64,000 bases of DNA from Antrodiella citrinella (Eukaryota > Basidiomycota > Agaricomycetes > Polyporales > Steccherinaceae), in the NCBI GenBank assembly GCA_004802725.1, contig SGPM01000130.1:1-64000 (forward strand), in the 5' to 3' direction. The position numbers were made by a program, and so were the translations under genes. This document shows, piece by piece, positions 47,025 through 58,653 of the stretch; position 1 is the first letter of the stretch, and each line of letters starts with the position of its first letter. The notes under the pieces were generated by a model. It was not told the DNA's origin and searched no databases. It saw only the letters and a program-made list of their open reading frames with translations.

Positions 47025-49514
47025 ATGTTCAAGAAACCGCTCTCCGATCTCAAGACCTCCGGTAAGCCCCCACTCCGCCATCACCCCCTTCTCGGATCCA
47101 TGTCTAACCTTACACCACCCAATAGCCCCCCTCCGAAGCTTAGACCGCCGCAAACTCCAACAGCGCGTCGTAAACGCGCACGCGCTCACGCCCGAGATCG
47201 GGGAGCTGCTAGTCCCCGATGGGCTGTTGGTGCAGAAGTTCAGTACGCACCTTGATGAACCTGGGGTGTGTGGTTTTCAATCGAACGTGCGCGTGAATGA
47301 GGGAGGCTGATGGGTGTGTGTGAAAGGTTGTGTACTTGGGGCAAGGAGGAGATCCGCTGTGGTTCACGATCGGGATGGGGTCGGACGAGTTGATACCTAC
47401 AGGTACGCCACTCCATCTAGCACATACCAAAACAATGCACGTTTTGACTGTAATTGTGAACAGTATATACACTATGGAAACATCCGACACTCTTGCCATT
47501 CCTATCCACGCCCGCCGCCGTGATACCTAAACTCAGCGGAGGCGCAGACTTAATGATATCCGGAGGTACGCACACTTACACAACACCTTCCTTCATTCCC
47601 TTTGTTTGGAATCTGTATCTGATGACCACCTCGTCCGCTCGAGCAAGTTATCCAACACTCACCTTCTCTGCAGCCTAACCAACTCGTCGCCATCACGCAG
47701 TACCACTCGCACTCGTCCGCCCTCAACCCTGCCAATTCATTCCGTCCAATCCCGCGGATAGGCCCGCCCTTGGCAGTCGGGCATATGACAGTGTCCAGCT
47801 CCGAGCTCCGAGGCGGCGGAAGAGGAAGTAGGGCAGGCAAAGGCAACTTGAAAGCGGTGTTGGTGCTGCATGCGCGGAAGGACCATCTTTGGGAGATGGG
47901 AAGTGGGAGGAGGATGGAGGTGCCAGAGCCGAGGCTTGTTGAGTCGCAGGAGGCTGTTGAGGAAGATGATGATGCCGATGAGGATGAAGAAGGTGAGCCT
48001 GTGTACCAGGCGAACGCAGACCCTGCGCCTGCGCCTTCTACGTCTACGTCTCTTGAGCCTGTGTTGGCCAAAGCAACTCTCACACCCGAAGGTAAGAGTT
48101 CTCCAGACTACGCGCTTGACGTGTCTGATGCAACTCGTGTTAGACATATCCTCTTGCCTCCGAGGTGCCCTCCTCCAAGTCTTGGCAACGACCCTTAACT
48201 CTGCGCCGCCGTCGGCGTTCCCCATCCTTGCGTCGATGTTTTGGACGACACATGTCCTCCCTGCGAGACCCGCGTACGCGATGGGAACGGATGGCTTAGC
48301 AGGTACGTACGCGTCTTCTTAGATGCTGAGGTGCGCTGATGGATGTGTGGTATGTCGTAGATGCTGGCGCGATCGATATCAAGCGTTCGACACACAAGTC
48401 GGTGAAAGTCTTCTTGAAGGCATGTGCGAAGGAAGGTCTGATCAAGCTGAAAGAGACCAGAGGCGACGTCATGATCACAGGTTACCCCACCTACCCTCCC
48501 TTCTTAAACCCTCTCCTAACACAACCTTCTCTTTTTTGATGAGCAGGCGTCTCACCAGAACACCAAGCCGTAGAGGAACACCGACCGTACAAGACCATCG
48601 GTTCCGTCGACGCCAAGCGCGAGAAAGATGAAGAGAGGAAGAGGCATGAGAAGGAAGAGGAGGAGAGGAAGAAGGGTGAGATTCAGGTGACGGAGTTTTG
48701 GAAACCGCTCGATACGACGGTTGGGTTGTTCGTTACAGCGGGCAAGAGGTCCGTCATACTGGATATTATTGGCTTCTGCAGTGACTAAGGACCAATCGGT
48801 CGACCGTCAACAGCACCGAAGACTTATACACTCTCACGGACATCCAAGACATCCTCAACGCCTACATCGCCAAGACAGGTTTGGTCAATGCGCAAGAGAA
48901 GCAGTACATCAACGTAGGCCAGGACATTGCCCTGTCCAGCGCGGTTGCGTCCGAAAACAAGGAGGCGTCGGAGTTGTTGAAGCGCGAGGAAGTCTTGCAA
49001 AGGGTGCGCGAGCATATGCAGTGTTGGCACAGCATGAGCGTCAATGGCGGGGAGGCCATCACCAAGTGCGCTTAGTCTTCGTACTTCGTTCTCCAAGGGT
49101 ATGTCGTGAGCTGAACACGGTTTGGTTGTGCAGGGAGGGTCCAGTCAAACCGATCAAAGTCATCGCCAAGACACGACAGGGAGGCAAAGCTGCGACGCTC
49201 ATCACGGGGTTCGAGTCGTTCTTGTTGCAGGCGGACGAGCTTGCGGATGAATTGAGAAAAGTGTGTGCAAGCTCGACGTCTGGTATGCTCATCCGACTCA
49301 TTGATATCTCCTTCCTTTCCGTGCTAATGGACTTACTCTTTGGTGGTTGGTTGTGTACATAGTGTCGCCTCTCCCGGGCAAAGCGTCGCCGGATATGAAA
49401 GTCACAGTAAAGGGGAACCACACCAAAGCCGTCCCGGCGTTCTTGATGGCGAAGGGTGTGCCCCAGAAGTGGATCACGGTCGAAGGTTTGCCGAAGCAGA
49501 AGCAGAAGAAGTAG
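47025..49514 (+). CDS. TMA64: Translation initiation factor eIF2D (Tma64, ligatin)
   Basis: Binds the 40S subunit and acts in tRNA delivery and recycling of post-termination complexes. The start gives MFKKPLSDLKTS, joined to APLRSLDRRKLQQRVVNAHA. Domains in order: N-terminal pre-PUA (ELLVPDGLLVQKFS, VVYLGQGGDPLWFTIGMGSD), PUA (YTLWKHPTLLPFLSTPAAVI, GGADLMISGV, LQPNQLVAITQYHSHSSALN, PPLAVGHMTVSS), an acidic linker (EEDDDADEDEEGEP), winged helix/SWIB-like part (TTHVLPARPAYAMGTDGLA, DIKRSTHKSVKVFLKACAKE, VTEFWKPLDTTVGLFVTAGK, LYTLTDIQDILNAYIAKTGL) and the SUI1 domain (PVKPIKVIAKTRQGGKAATL, VTVKGNHTKAVPAFLMAKGV), ending EGLPKQKQKK. About ten exons; all junctions keep frame. Housekeeping, cytosolic. 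Confidence 0.94.
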
Positions 49515-50019
49515 AGCGGGGTTGTTTGTTTTCATAGTAAGATTCGTGTTTACTTCTGAATGCTCAGTACTGAATTCGATGTGCAAGTGGGATCTTGTAT
49601 TGCTCATATACTTACATGTAGCCAGTGTTCTATGCAATCTGTTGCTAGATAAACAACCATCAAGTCTCGGAGTCAATGACTTGCGACTGCTGGCGACTGG
49701 ACTTGGGGATCCTTGTGCACACAACGAACGTTCACGAAGACCATGCTTCCCCACCAAAAAGTACCCACTGGACCCACATGTCTGCTCATCTTCCGACCGA
49801 TGCGTGCCACCGCGTTGACCCTTCACATAAGTTCTTCACGTTCGCATATTCACACGCGAAGAAGCACTTGGCATACCCATTGAACTTTTGAGGCACGCAG
49901 GTGCTCAGAATTCGACGCAAGCGGCTGCTGTTCCATCGTGCATCGGGCTCAGAATAGTACGAACGTGTGCGTCTTCTCTGCATCGTCGGCTTCGCCACTG
50001 CTTGGACGTTGGATTCGAA

Positions 50020-50027
50020 TATATAAT
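50020..50027 (+). promoter_or_regulatory. TATA box of SurE-like gene 3
   Basis: TATATAAT lies 90 bp upstream of the ATG at 50110, a usual spacing for fungal core promoters. The gap 49515-50109 has no gene. Confidence 0.5.
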
Positions 50028-50109
50028 GACCTCTGGCTTGGGTGAACGATATCGCTGACGTTGTCTTGCCCTCCACTGCATAACACCAAAGCACTTTTTC
50101 AGGTTCCAG

Positions 50110-51306
50110 ATGCAGATTTCTGCCCTCATCCTCTTGTCCTGTCTTACCAGCGGAGCGCTGTCGCAAAACCTCGTCCTGACCAATGACGACGGGTGGGCCG
50201 TCGCTCAGATTCGCGCTCAGAATGACGCTTTGAAGGCAGCCGGGTTCAACGTAACATCGCCCTCCCTATCTCATATGAACTGATACTGACCTGTGATCAG
50301 GTCGTACTGTCGGCTCCAGCAGAGAATGAGTCGGGCACCGGCTCGTCGTCTGCAACACCTAAACCTCTGTCCCAGGCCTGCGAATTCAATACATGTCCCA
50401 CGGGGTCTCCGGCGGAAGGGTTCAATGCTAGTGATAGTACGTCGTTGCTTCAACAATCGCTTCCGCTTTCGAAATAATGTCTATTCATAGCTCGTTTGAA
50501 CTACGTGAACTCTTTCCCGTACGTTATTGTGCTTCTTCTACAAACCGTATCGATGACGTCGTGGCGGTCATAGGGTCGACGCAGTGCGATTTGGGATACA
50601 AACCTTGTCGCCGATGTTCTTCGGTTCTGGTCCTGACTTCGTCGTCAGTGGACCGAATGTCGGTAGTACGTGTTTCTTTGTACGATTCACCGTTGTAGTA
50701 GGCTGACCTTATGCATGACAGCGAACCTTGGCTCAGGTATCACGGGATCTGGTACTGTGTGAGTACCATTTCTCTTCAACCTTCAGCAACCGGAATCGAT
50801 GTCTGAATGTTACGGGCTACTATTTTAGAGGAGCCGCATGTGAAGCTGCACTCGAAGGCGTACCGTCTATCGCCGTTTCCGCAACGTCCAACTCCCAAGT
50901 CTCCTTCACAACCCTGACGACCAACCCAACATCTACTTCGACGCTTGCCTCACTTCTCTACGCTCAGCTCGCAACAACTCTCACCACAGCGCTCATCTCA
51001 CCCTCATCGAGACCAATCCTCCCATCCGGCATCACCCTCAACGTGAACTTCCCATCCACATCCGGCTGTGCGTCCGCGTCCGACTTCAAGTTCGTCCTAA
51101 CGCGGCTCGTGTCAAACTCCAGCGCGACGGACGTGCAGACTTGTGGGAGCACGCATTTGCCCGTAGAGACGACAGTGGTGGGGAACAGTGGGTGCTTCGC
51201 GAGCATCTCGGTGATCAACGCTTCGACGAAGAAGGATGTGGATGCGGCGACGCAGGGGTTCGTGTTGGATCGGATTGGCAGCTTGCTTTCTTGCTTCACG
51301 TCGTAG
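50110..51306 (+). CDS. SurE-like phosphatase/nucleotidase 3, secreted
   Basis: Signal peptide MQISALILLSCLTSGALS, then QNLVLTNDDGWAVAQIRAQN. Further exons: VVLSAPAENESGTGSSSATP, CEFNTCPTGSPAEGFNASD, TRLNYVNSFP, VDAVRFGIQTLSPMFFGSGP, FVVSGPNVG, NLGSGITGSGT, CEAALEGVPSIAVSATSNSQ, ITLNVNFPSTSGCASASDFK, STHLPVETTVVGNSGCFASI and VDAATQGFVLDRIGSLLSCF. Stop at 51304-51306. Metal and active-site motifs are intact. It is much closer to SurE-like gene 1 (same strand, same exon plan, shared GWAVAQIRAQNDALKAAGF) than to gene 2. It is directly followed, tail to tail, by the O-methyltransferase relic copy 2. Confidence 0.87.
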
Positions 51307-51459
51307 CATGTGCGTCCCCCCATTTTCGTGTGTCGTCATCCGCAGACATTCGATGGTCCATTGCTCGCCACATTAATTCATGCATGATCTTCCAAAAATG
51401 GAGGTTTGATTCACTATACATTGGACACGACTTAGAGCAGCAAACATTGTACTGGTGCA

Positions 51460-53840
51460 ATGTTGAGTCTCTCCTCATCCGCAAGGCTTCGACCTTTCGG
51501 ACTTTCTGGATCTTAGGTGGCGATTCTATACTCCAATGCACTCAACCCTCCGCAGTCCCAAACCTTGCTCAAGACCGATGGTGTCTCTGGAAAGGTTGAT
51601 CATGATCAATACAGCGATGTGAAACCAATCTGTTCACGGCGTACCCTAATTTCTTGACTGTTCAGGAGGATCTGTATAGATATGCCATGTCAGCCCATTT
51701 CCATTTCTGCTGCATCCAAGTAACTCGCCATCATCTACGAGAACATCAGCGAACGAGTAACATGTATAATGTAGAGCGACACTCACGTCTATATCCAGAA
51801 AGTGACGTGCCAATCGACCCTGGCCATAGTTAGGCGGCAGTAGGGCAGGGGCATTCTCAATCTTTCCATCTGCGGAGTCGACAGATGTTGTGCTAGAATG
51901 CTGCATCACGTACTCCTATGTTTGTTTTAAGCCTGAGCGACGCGATGTCAGGGAAGAAAAGACGAACTTTCGGAGAATGATACGTGAAGTGGCTTTCATG
52001 ACCTTCTTGATGTTCGTCAACAGCGTCTGGCTAGCTTCGTCCATCCAATTGTGTCTGTTTTCACATAAGTGAGACTTGAGGTGCGTCAACAAAACAACAT
52101 GAGACGTACATGATTTTTTCATCTGGGTGTCGACACGGTCATAGAGGTCAGGAAAGGCGGTCGATGAAGAGTGATGCCACTCACATAGTAAATATCGCAT
52201 CCGGGAACTCCTTGAAGAAATCAATCGGTGCGAAACCCACTCTGCCCTCTTCGTGGATCTCCGGAGCGTTGTCATTCCAGAAAATCTTACCTTGTTCTAT
52301 AGTCTCCGGCTGGTCTTGTAAAACGATGCGAATGTCTGGGCTCAGACGCGCGATATCCAAACTCATGTACTCTACGCCGCTACCAAGATCGCAGAGGGTA
52401 GTGCCGGGTGGAAGGTCTTTCCAAGGGAAGCCTAGTATGCGACAACAACCTTAATAAGAATCGATGATGGATTTCGAGCTGCACCTACCGTGAACCATAG
52501 ACTGCGTATTCAAAATGTGACTAAACCTGATCATACCGTCACCGAAACGTCGGCTTTTCTCCGGAGCTACCTTCGTGTAGTCATCCCACAGCATATAGCC
52601 ATCGTAGGCCTTGGTGAATGCAGTTTGGTCTGGTGCATATGACGTCCCGTCACTTTATCCAGGAGAGTCTCGGATAGAACGTTTGCACCCTTGGATAGCT
52701 CATCGGTGCTAGATGAATTGAATGTATGACTTAGTGACTCGACGGGCAACTAACTTCGATTTGCGACTTACCAATGGTTGAGGACGAAACCGGATTGTCA
52801 AGCCTCAAAAGGACACTCAGTCGATTGTTGGCGAACATATCGTCATGCACTGCATAATATGACAAGAATCAGCTGTGATCGCCGATCAGGTCAAAAGTAA
52901 AACACTACCTTCGTGGAAGCATTGCTTTGTTGCGAGTAGGCGTAACAGCCGTTTGCCCTCGTCGATACCGCATCGAAGAGCGATCTCTGAAACGTGCAGA
53001 CCTTGCGGATAATCCTTCAGTAAATCGGCAATCTTGGCCTCCAAGGCTACGCCTATGGACGCTGAGGTAACAAACTGCGGAGGTATTGAGCGCGATCTAT
53101 CACTTGTCATACCGAAGTAGCATACCGCGGGTCAAGAGGCTGCGGTAACTGACCAGCATGTCTGGGCTCACCAAATACATAGCTGAGGAGGAAGCACAAG
53201 AGTCGACAGCTGCGCGCATGCGTCATTGATCGTCTCTACGGCCTTCTTGAGCTTCCTGTCCACTGTCATGGTGTCAAGCGGATGTGGTTCGACATCGGCA
53301 AGGCTAGGAATGGGGTTGAGCTTGGTGTATTCCGCTTTGACGTCGTTCACGGATCGACGTTATGAGCGCGACCAGATCGTCGAGTTGGGCGAACGAGGCT
53401 TGCATGGTATTGTTGAGTTTACACAAGGATCATAGATAAGACTCACCATCCATGTGTGTGTTCGTTATATGTCGCTCGCTGCACAGGGGTCTGTTCCAGG
53501 TAAAATGATATTGGCAGAAAATTGTCCAAAACGTGACTGAGTCAATCATCTCCCCACCGCTTTCTGCAAGCTGACGAGGGCTGGACCAAGGAACTTAGTA
53601 AGAAAGCACCGCAGCGGGAAGCGATTCGGATGTCACCGACTCAGAGGACAAACTGACATATGCTGTACCGACAAGCGAGGAAAACTTGAAATTCCAAGGC
53701 TCTGAAGACTTGGTACCGATGGGGGACCAAGCCTGCCCCCAAACAAATCCCGATTGACACGGAGACACGACTGACCAAACGCACCTACATTCTGACTCAG
53801 TATCTAACGTTGCGCGAAATCAGAGGGGTGGGATTCTTCT
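51460..53840. repeat. Segmental duplicate, copy 2 (partner at 300-2330)
   Basis: Same-orientation partner of the segment at the left end of the window; it contains the O-methyltransferase relic copy 2 and about 400 bp of matching upstream sequence (53406-53840) that has no gene of its own. The shared flanking words are listed under the partner. Confidence 0.75.
51646..53405 (-). pseudogene. O-methyltransferase pseudogene, copy 2 (frameshifts)
   Basis: The ATG at 53405 gives MQASFAQLDDLVALITS, but an extra base at about 53353 (CGGATCGACG, where copy 1 has CGGACGACG) throws the frame; the correct text resumes as NDVKAEYTKLNPIPSLADVE and PHPLDTMTVDRKLKKAVETI. The winged-helix part is present (IPPQFVTSASIGVALEAKIA, DLLKDYPQGLHVSEIALRCG, RLLRLLATKQCFHEG), then FANNRLSVLLRLDNPVSS. 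A second shift lies near 52640: ETLLDKVTGR is followed in another frame by YAPDQTAFTKAYDGYMLWDD. The SAM motif LPPGTTLCDLGSGVEYMSLD is well kept, as are DIRIVLQDQPETIEQGKIFW and GFAPIDFFKE. The C-terminal part LLPPNYGQGRLARHFLDID loses the family pattern soon after. Most likely a relic; sequencing error at both sites is the alternative. Confidence 0.75.
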
Positions 53841-53971
53841 CAAGGGGTCCTTCTGTCACGATTAATCCATTACCGTGCACTGATAATGATACTCAGCGAC
53901 ATCGGAGTCTTGAACGTGACCAGAGAACATTGAGGGGGGGGGGCGGTTTTCGTGACTGCCTCTACGGGTCT

Positions 53972-55506
53972 TCATTTCCTCATATCCTGGTATGTAAAAG
54001 GGGTAGCAAGTAAAACGTCTCGTCCAACATCCTCGTGCACGTCTTCGATAGCCAGTCCAGAGGATGGTCTCCTCACAATCTTCCAGTACAGCCGGTCGGA
54101 TTCCTGTTCGAAGTTGAAAGCGATAGAAGCAAACGCCAGTCGCGGGAGCTCTGCCGCAATTTCTTGTACGTATTTCCGGACATCGATGTTCCCATTCCGC
54201 GCCGATTTGTAGACGGTGAGTGAGAAGAATTTGAGCGACGAGAGCATCCCGATATGTCGCCTGAGATATTTCTGCGCGAGAGAAAGGTCATTGAAGAACG
54301 ACTATCACATAAAAGAGTACCTACGAGGAAACCTTGTGCTTCCTCCAATATCGATTCCAGCTTAACGTTCAAGTGTGTGATACTTGACACCGATGGGAAG
54401 AGGTCTATACCAGTCGACAAATAGCCATCCAAATGGCAGACTCCGAGGTGCAGAAACGTCGGCTGGAGGTCGCGCAGTACTGTATGATACTGGGAAAGTC
54501 TGTGGGGGAACAGATTGACAACCTCCCAGACACGAACAGGGCGGATAAAACCGAAAGCGGTGTATGCTTCGCCGACGCCGCAGGAGAGGACGTCTAATTT
54601 CCACTGCAACATTACTGGAGATTGAGCGTGTTGTCTGGAAATCGCGCGTTGAGATTCCTCTTGAACGGAGTCGGGTTCCAACTCGTCTGTGATCCAGCGA
54701 AATGTCTTCAGGTGAGGAAACGCTCGGCAAAGCCTCCCGCAAAGCCTCCCTACCTCGATGAATTCGTCAAACCAATCCAACCGGAGGGTATGAACGAGAG
54801 GGAATCGGATGCCTAGGTTAAAACGAAATGATGGGGGATGGATGAGGTTGATGTTGGTGAGATGCTGGGCGTGAGGTGCTAAGAGACTCTCAGGATCCGG
54901 AGGAATCACGATGTCAACCATCCACCTGAGACAAACGACAGAGATCGGTGATCGCATAGACTTCAGCAGCTTCTCTCCAGTGGTGCTGCTCATCCGCAGG
55001 AACTGAATATGCTCGACGTTCGGAAGCGACGCAATGGCGTTCGATATGCCCGGACGCCCATCAAGCCTCAAGAATCCTTCCGTAGCAGAAAGATGCAACC
55101 GTTTGAGATTACGAAGGAGCTTGAGCGTTTTCACGAGTCTCTTCGTTGGAATCAGAGGGTTATCCACGTCGCCGCCTCCATACTCCGATGACGTTACAAG
55201 GATATCCGGGACCTCGAGCCATCTGACGTGCTCTGCACGCCGGGGGTGCCGCAGAATGAAGTCGCAGAAGGAAAAGATCCCTGGGAGATCGTAAGGTAGT
55301 TGGATTTTGCCTTGTAGTATCAATGGTACCCCGGCCGCATGGAGGGTACGACAGGTTTTCATCAGCGTAGAGAGGCCTGTCAAGTCACGATCTATCCCCC
55401 GGTATGAACGATGGTCCCCCGGGCTGATACCAGTGATAGTGAACGGCAGAATCGCCACAAGAACGTCCCAGTCGAAATAGATTATTTGGACATTGTCCCT
55501 GCACAT
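53972..55506 (-). CDS. F-box/LRR-like fungal protein
   Basis: Start at 55506: MCRDNVQIIYFDWDVLVAIL, then LSTLMKTCRTLHAAGVPLIL, which resembles the F-box end (L..CR.L...). Leucine-rich segments follow: LVKTLKLLRNLKRLHLSATE, ISNAIASLPNVEHIQFLRMS, LLAPHAQHLTNINLIHPPSF, FPLVHTLRLDWFDEFIEVGR, AFPHLKTFRWITDELEP, DLQPTFLHLGVCHLDGYLST. One intron at about 54326-54276 (donor GTAGGT after QGFL, acceptor CGCAG) joins to KYLRRHIGMLSSLKFFSLTV and FNFEQESDRLYWKIVRRPSS, ending PFTYQDMRK at 53972. About 505 residues. Such proteins are numerous in mushroom-forming fungi and may recruit targets to SCF ubiquitin ligases; no target is known. The N-terminal F-box is weak. Confidence 0.72.
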
Positions 55507-55784
55507 CGCTACTCATCAACTTGCTGAGTGTGGTGTGTGATGGACTGTCGACTCACTTTGGGACTGGGCTGCTACTAGTATCCGTCATCAATATCGTTGC
55601 AGTTACGTGGAGAATCGGAAGTCTTCGAGCTACGTGTGTATTGTGTAGTCGCAACTCAATCCATGGCGATTTCAGAAGACGTACGAGTCCTGGAGATACG
55701 CTCCTGAGGTCTGATGGAGGGGGAGGCCTGAGTGTGTTGGCTCACTGGCAGGATATCGATGGCACGCGACGGTCAGCGTCTAAC

Positions 55785-55811
55785 GACGCGACGCGACGCG
55801 TATGTCACGTG
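55785..55811. promoter_or_regulatory. Tandem ACGCG motif with E-box upstream of the F-box-like gene
   Basis: GACGCGACGCGACGCGT contains three overlapping ACGCG units and ends in the MluI cell-cycle box ACGCGT (55796-55801); CACGTG follows at 55806-55811. The block lies about 280-300 bp upstream of the start at 55506. In yeasts ACGCGT is bound by MBF; its use here is inference. The interval 55507-56147 has no other gene. Confidence 0.4.
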
Positions 55812-56147
55812 TAAAGTGCGCGCGAGATTCAATCTCCGCCAGTGTTCATTGTGGTCGCTGAGGTGGTCTCAATGGCAAGTCAATGACGGTCCGTGAAATT
55901 TTGAGCAACGTGCTTTAGCTGTCTTTCGCAATGTGAGTAGTACCCCAACATCATCAATCGCGAATCCATCCGGAACCCTTACCGGAGTGCAGTGCCAGTG
56001 CAGAGCTGATGTCAATGGTATTGGGTTTAACGTCAAAAGATCAGCGTCAAAAAGATGGAGAGAAATACAACAAGAGAATACATGTCACGGTCTACATAGA
56101 TAATCAAATACAATATGAATCCATCCGACATCCAGACTTGCTCACGA

Positions 56148-58557
56148 TCAACGAAGGTCAAGATGCGAAGGTAATGCCTTGAAACTCCTCTCCGAGTCCA
56201 GCTCAACCATATAAATTGCCGGACGTTTGGTATCTGGGCCATCAACTCCGTCAAAACTCCAGTTCGAGTCCTTCTTTATAGCGAGCGACCGTCCGGCGGG
56301 CGAAGAGAGGTCGATGTCCACGGTGTCTGCAGACTTGGTACTTTTGAGGCTGAGCTTGTAACGCAGACCAAGTGCGGTCTTGTTCTCGAGGTCAGAATTG
56401 CTAGAGAACATTCCGGGTTGGAAGTCGGATTGAGCGAGGACACCTTCGACATGAACTATGAAGCAATGGTGAGAGTCAGCGTCAATAGCTAATTAACTTG
56501 AGAATTTATGCAGTGGCGTACGGTAGTGTGCGAGTCCTCTGTCAAAGTTCAGCAAGCAGATGACGGCAAATATCCCCGCGATGATGAGAATGATGAACGA
56601 GGCAACGGTCATACTGGCAAAGAAAGGCCACTGAACCCAAGTCCAGCGGTAGACTGTGACGCTGATTAGCCACATATCTTAGTGGAACGATGCGTAATTT
56701 GTACCTTGAGAATAGAACATGATTGACCAACTAGCAATGTAGATGAAGCAGATGGCGAGAAACAGGGCCATCCACCATCTGTTTTCACGTCGCACAGCGA
56801 AAGAGCCCTGTATAAAAGATACGTGTGAGCATTTTAAACCTATGTTTACAATGAAAAACACGCACCATGTAACACCATGGAGCCAACGTCTGCAAGTGAA
56901 AGTATAAACTTCATGAATAATGCTGTAGAGTATGTTACGTGACATACCACGATAGTGAAGATAAGAAGGGTATCGTATATAGAGGTATGCGTCGAGATTG
57001 CGGAGATAGGTCCTGACAACAGCTGATTTGCCCACAGACCCATGGCAGCGATCGTCAAGAACAAGGCCAGGTGAAGAGCGACAGCAAGAGTCAAGAATAA
57101 CTAGTATGTATCAATACGAGTAACCATGGTACGATGGCGCGGGGAACTCACTCGGTAGATTCGAACCACCTTTTCTGGAGGTCCGACGCGTTTGAATGTT
57201 TGAACATTGTAAGTCTGCAGGGAAAGATCAGTCAGTCATCAGGTGCCCTAGCGTGTACTTAAGCCACATACCTTGATGAGACTACGTCCTAGATAGAGGG
57301 AACACAGCAATCCGACGACGTTCAGGACCAAGTCGGGAATCTGCGACCATGCTTCAGCGTTCAGCAAGAAGCACCACAGATCATACAACGCACTTGAAAT
57401 GACAGTCGAGTGTTGAAGTAATGAGGGAAAATGTTGACAAGACACGGAGAGCTTTGGCCCATGAGAAGAGCTTCGAATCCACGTTGCATATTGCGTGTTC
57501 TCCAGATCGTGAAAGCGGACCATGCAGTTTCTAAGAAGTGCATGCAAATCAAAGCAAGACTAGACGATTATGTTCAGCTTCTGTGTTGGACGTGCGCTGT
57601 CATGGAAGATACGTACATATGAGGGGTAGAGTCAAATATAAGCTGAAAATAGACATGAGCGTTGAGGCCCGACGAGGCCGATCGTCCATGAGATGGTACG
57701 CACAGCACATATGGAGATCCCGAAAAACCAAAATTGGCCGATTAGAAGCACTATCTCCTCTCGTTCTGAGTTGCATATGCTGATCACAATTGCGGTCAGA
57801 GACCTCGGGACACTATTAGGGAGCAAAAATACTTACAACTCGTGAGGGAATAACAAAACACGAGTACATTGCTCCGTTAAGAATGCGTCGCCATCCTTGG
57901 CGAGCATAATAACACCTGTTATTGCACCGGTGGCGTTTTTCGCCGCCTGCAATGTCGTTCCCGCGTTAGCCGTTCCCTTCGGTATTGTGAGGAACTGCGA
58001 GAAGAACATGTGAGATGTCATAGCAATCAGAGCGTGCGACTGAAGTCCTCACCATGCTATCCGTCATAGGCGCATCCTGCAGGTAAGGCACAGTGAGTGA
58101 AATGGTGATGACACCACAGAGTGAAACTTACCGCGCGGCGAAAGCCAGCTGGAGCTGCCCAGTCGACGTTGACCAAAGTTGTGTTGCTTGTATCGTATAC
58201 GGTGATACACGAATCGTAGGACATGGTGCGAGGAATTTGGCTGCAGATCTTCATAGTAGTGTGGTTCCCATGCTCGGTGTACCAAACAACGTTTGTCATG
58301 GGAACCTCTGCCTCATGAAGAATTGCGTCAACAAGGTTGTTGGCGCCGAGGTCGGTGTTGATGAGTAGAGACTGGATTACGCCTTGTACGATGCAAAAGA
58401 TGGTGCTGAAAGCAAAAAAGGCGAGGGAGACGCGAGAAAAAGTGATTCGGAGGTACTGGAATGCCCGAAAATCAGCGACGGTGTTTGTGCTTTGTACGAG
58501 CGGATGATCACTCACAGCAGACTGAACTGATCTCCAGGTATTGTGTACAAGACCCAT
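56148..58557 (-). CDS. Unknown multipass membrane protein
   Basis: Start chosen at 58557 (MGLVHNTWRSVQSAVSDHPL) because a TATA box lies 90 bp upstream; an in-frame ATG at 58605 is the alternative. Parts in order: membrane anchor LRITFSRVSLAFFAFSTIFC; a lumenal/extracellular loop with possible glycosylation sites (NHTT, NTTL) and Cys residues (EVPMTNVVWYTEHGNHTTMK, MSYDSCITVYDTSNTTLVNV, FLTEQCTRVLLFPHEL); then helices with SLTAIVISIC, IVLLIGQFWFFGISICAVRT, IPDLVLNVVGLLCSLYLGRS, LFLTLAVALHLALFLTIAAM, WWMALFLAICFIYIASWSIM, WPFFASMTVASFIILIIAGI; and a soluble C-terminal tail FDGVDGPDTKRPAIYMVELD ending LPSHLDLR. About 13 exons. I know similar uncharacterised proteins only from mushroom-forming fungi. 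Function unknown. Confidence 0.72.
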
Positions 58558-58645
58558 GATACAAAATCGAAAGCAAATAGGCGAGCTCCAACGAAGCCGA
58601 TGCACTCATACAGTAGAGTGGCAAGGAAGGGGGCTCAAACCAAAG

Positions 58646-58653
58646 TTTTTATA
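58646..58653 (-). promoter_or_regulatory. TATA box of the multipass membrane protein gene
   Basis: Read on the minus strand, TATAAAAA lies about 90 bp upstream of the ATG at 58557. This supports the inner start over the ATG at 58605, which would leave only about 40 bp. Confidence 0.5.

Noticed and set aside
46460..47065. 201-residue ORF upstream of eIF2D on the plus strand
   Set aside because: No domain, low-complexity-free but random-looking composition, overlaps the eIF2D first exon in another frame.
57160..57200. GGTAGATTCGAACCACC resembling a tRNA T-arm
   Set aside because: The stem has a mismatch, no acceptor or anticodon arm is nearby, and the bases code for VVRIYR in the membrane protein gene.
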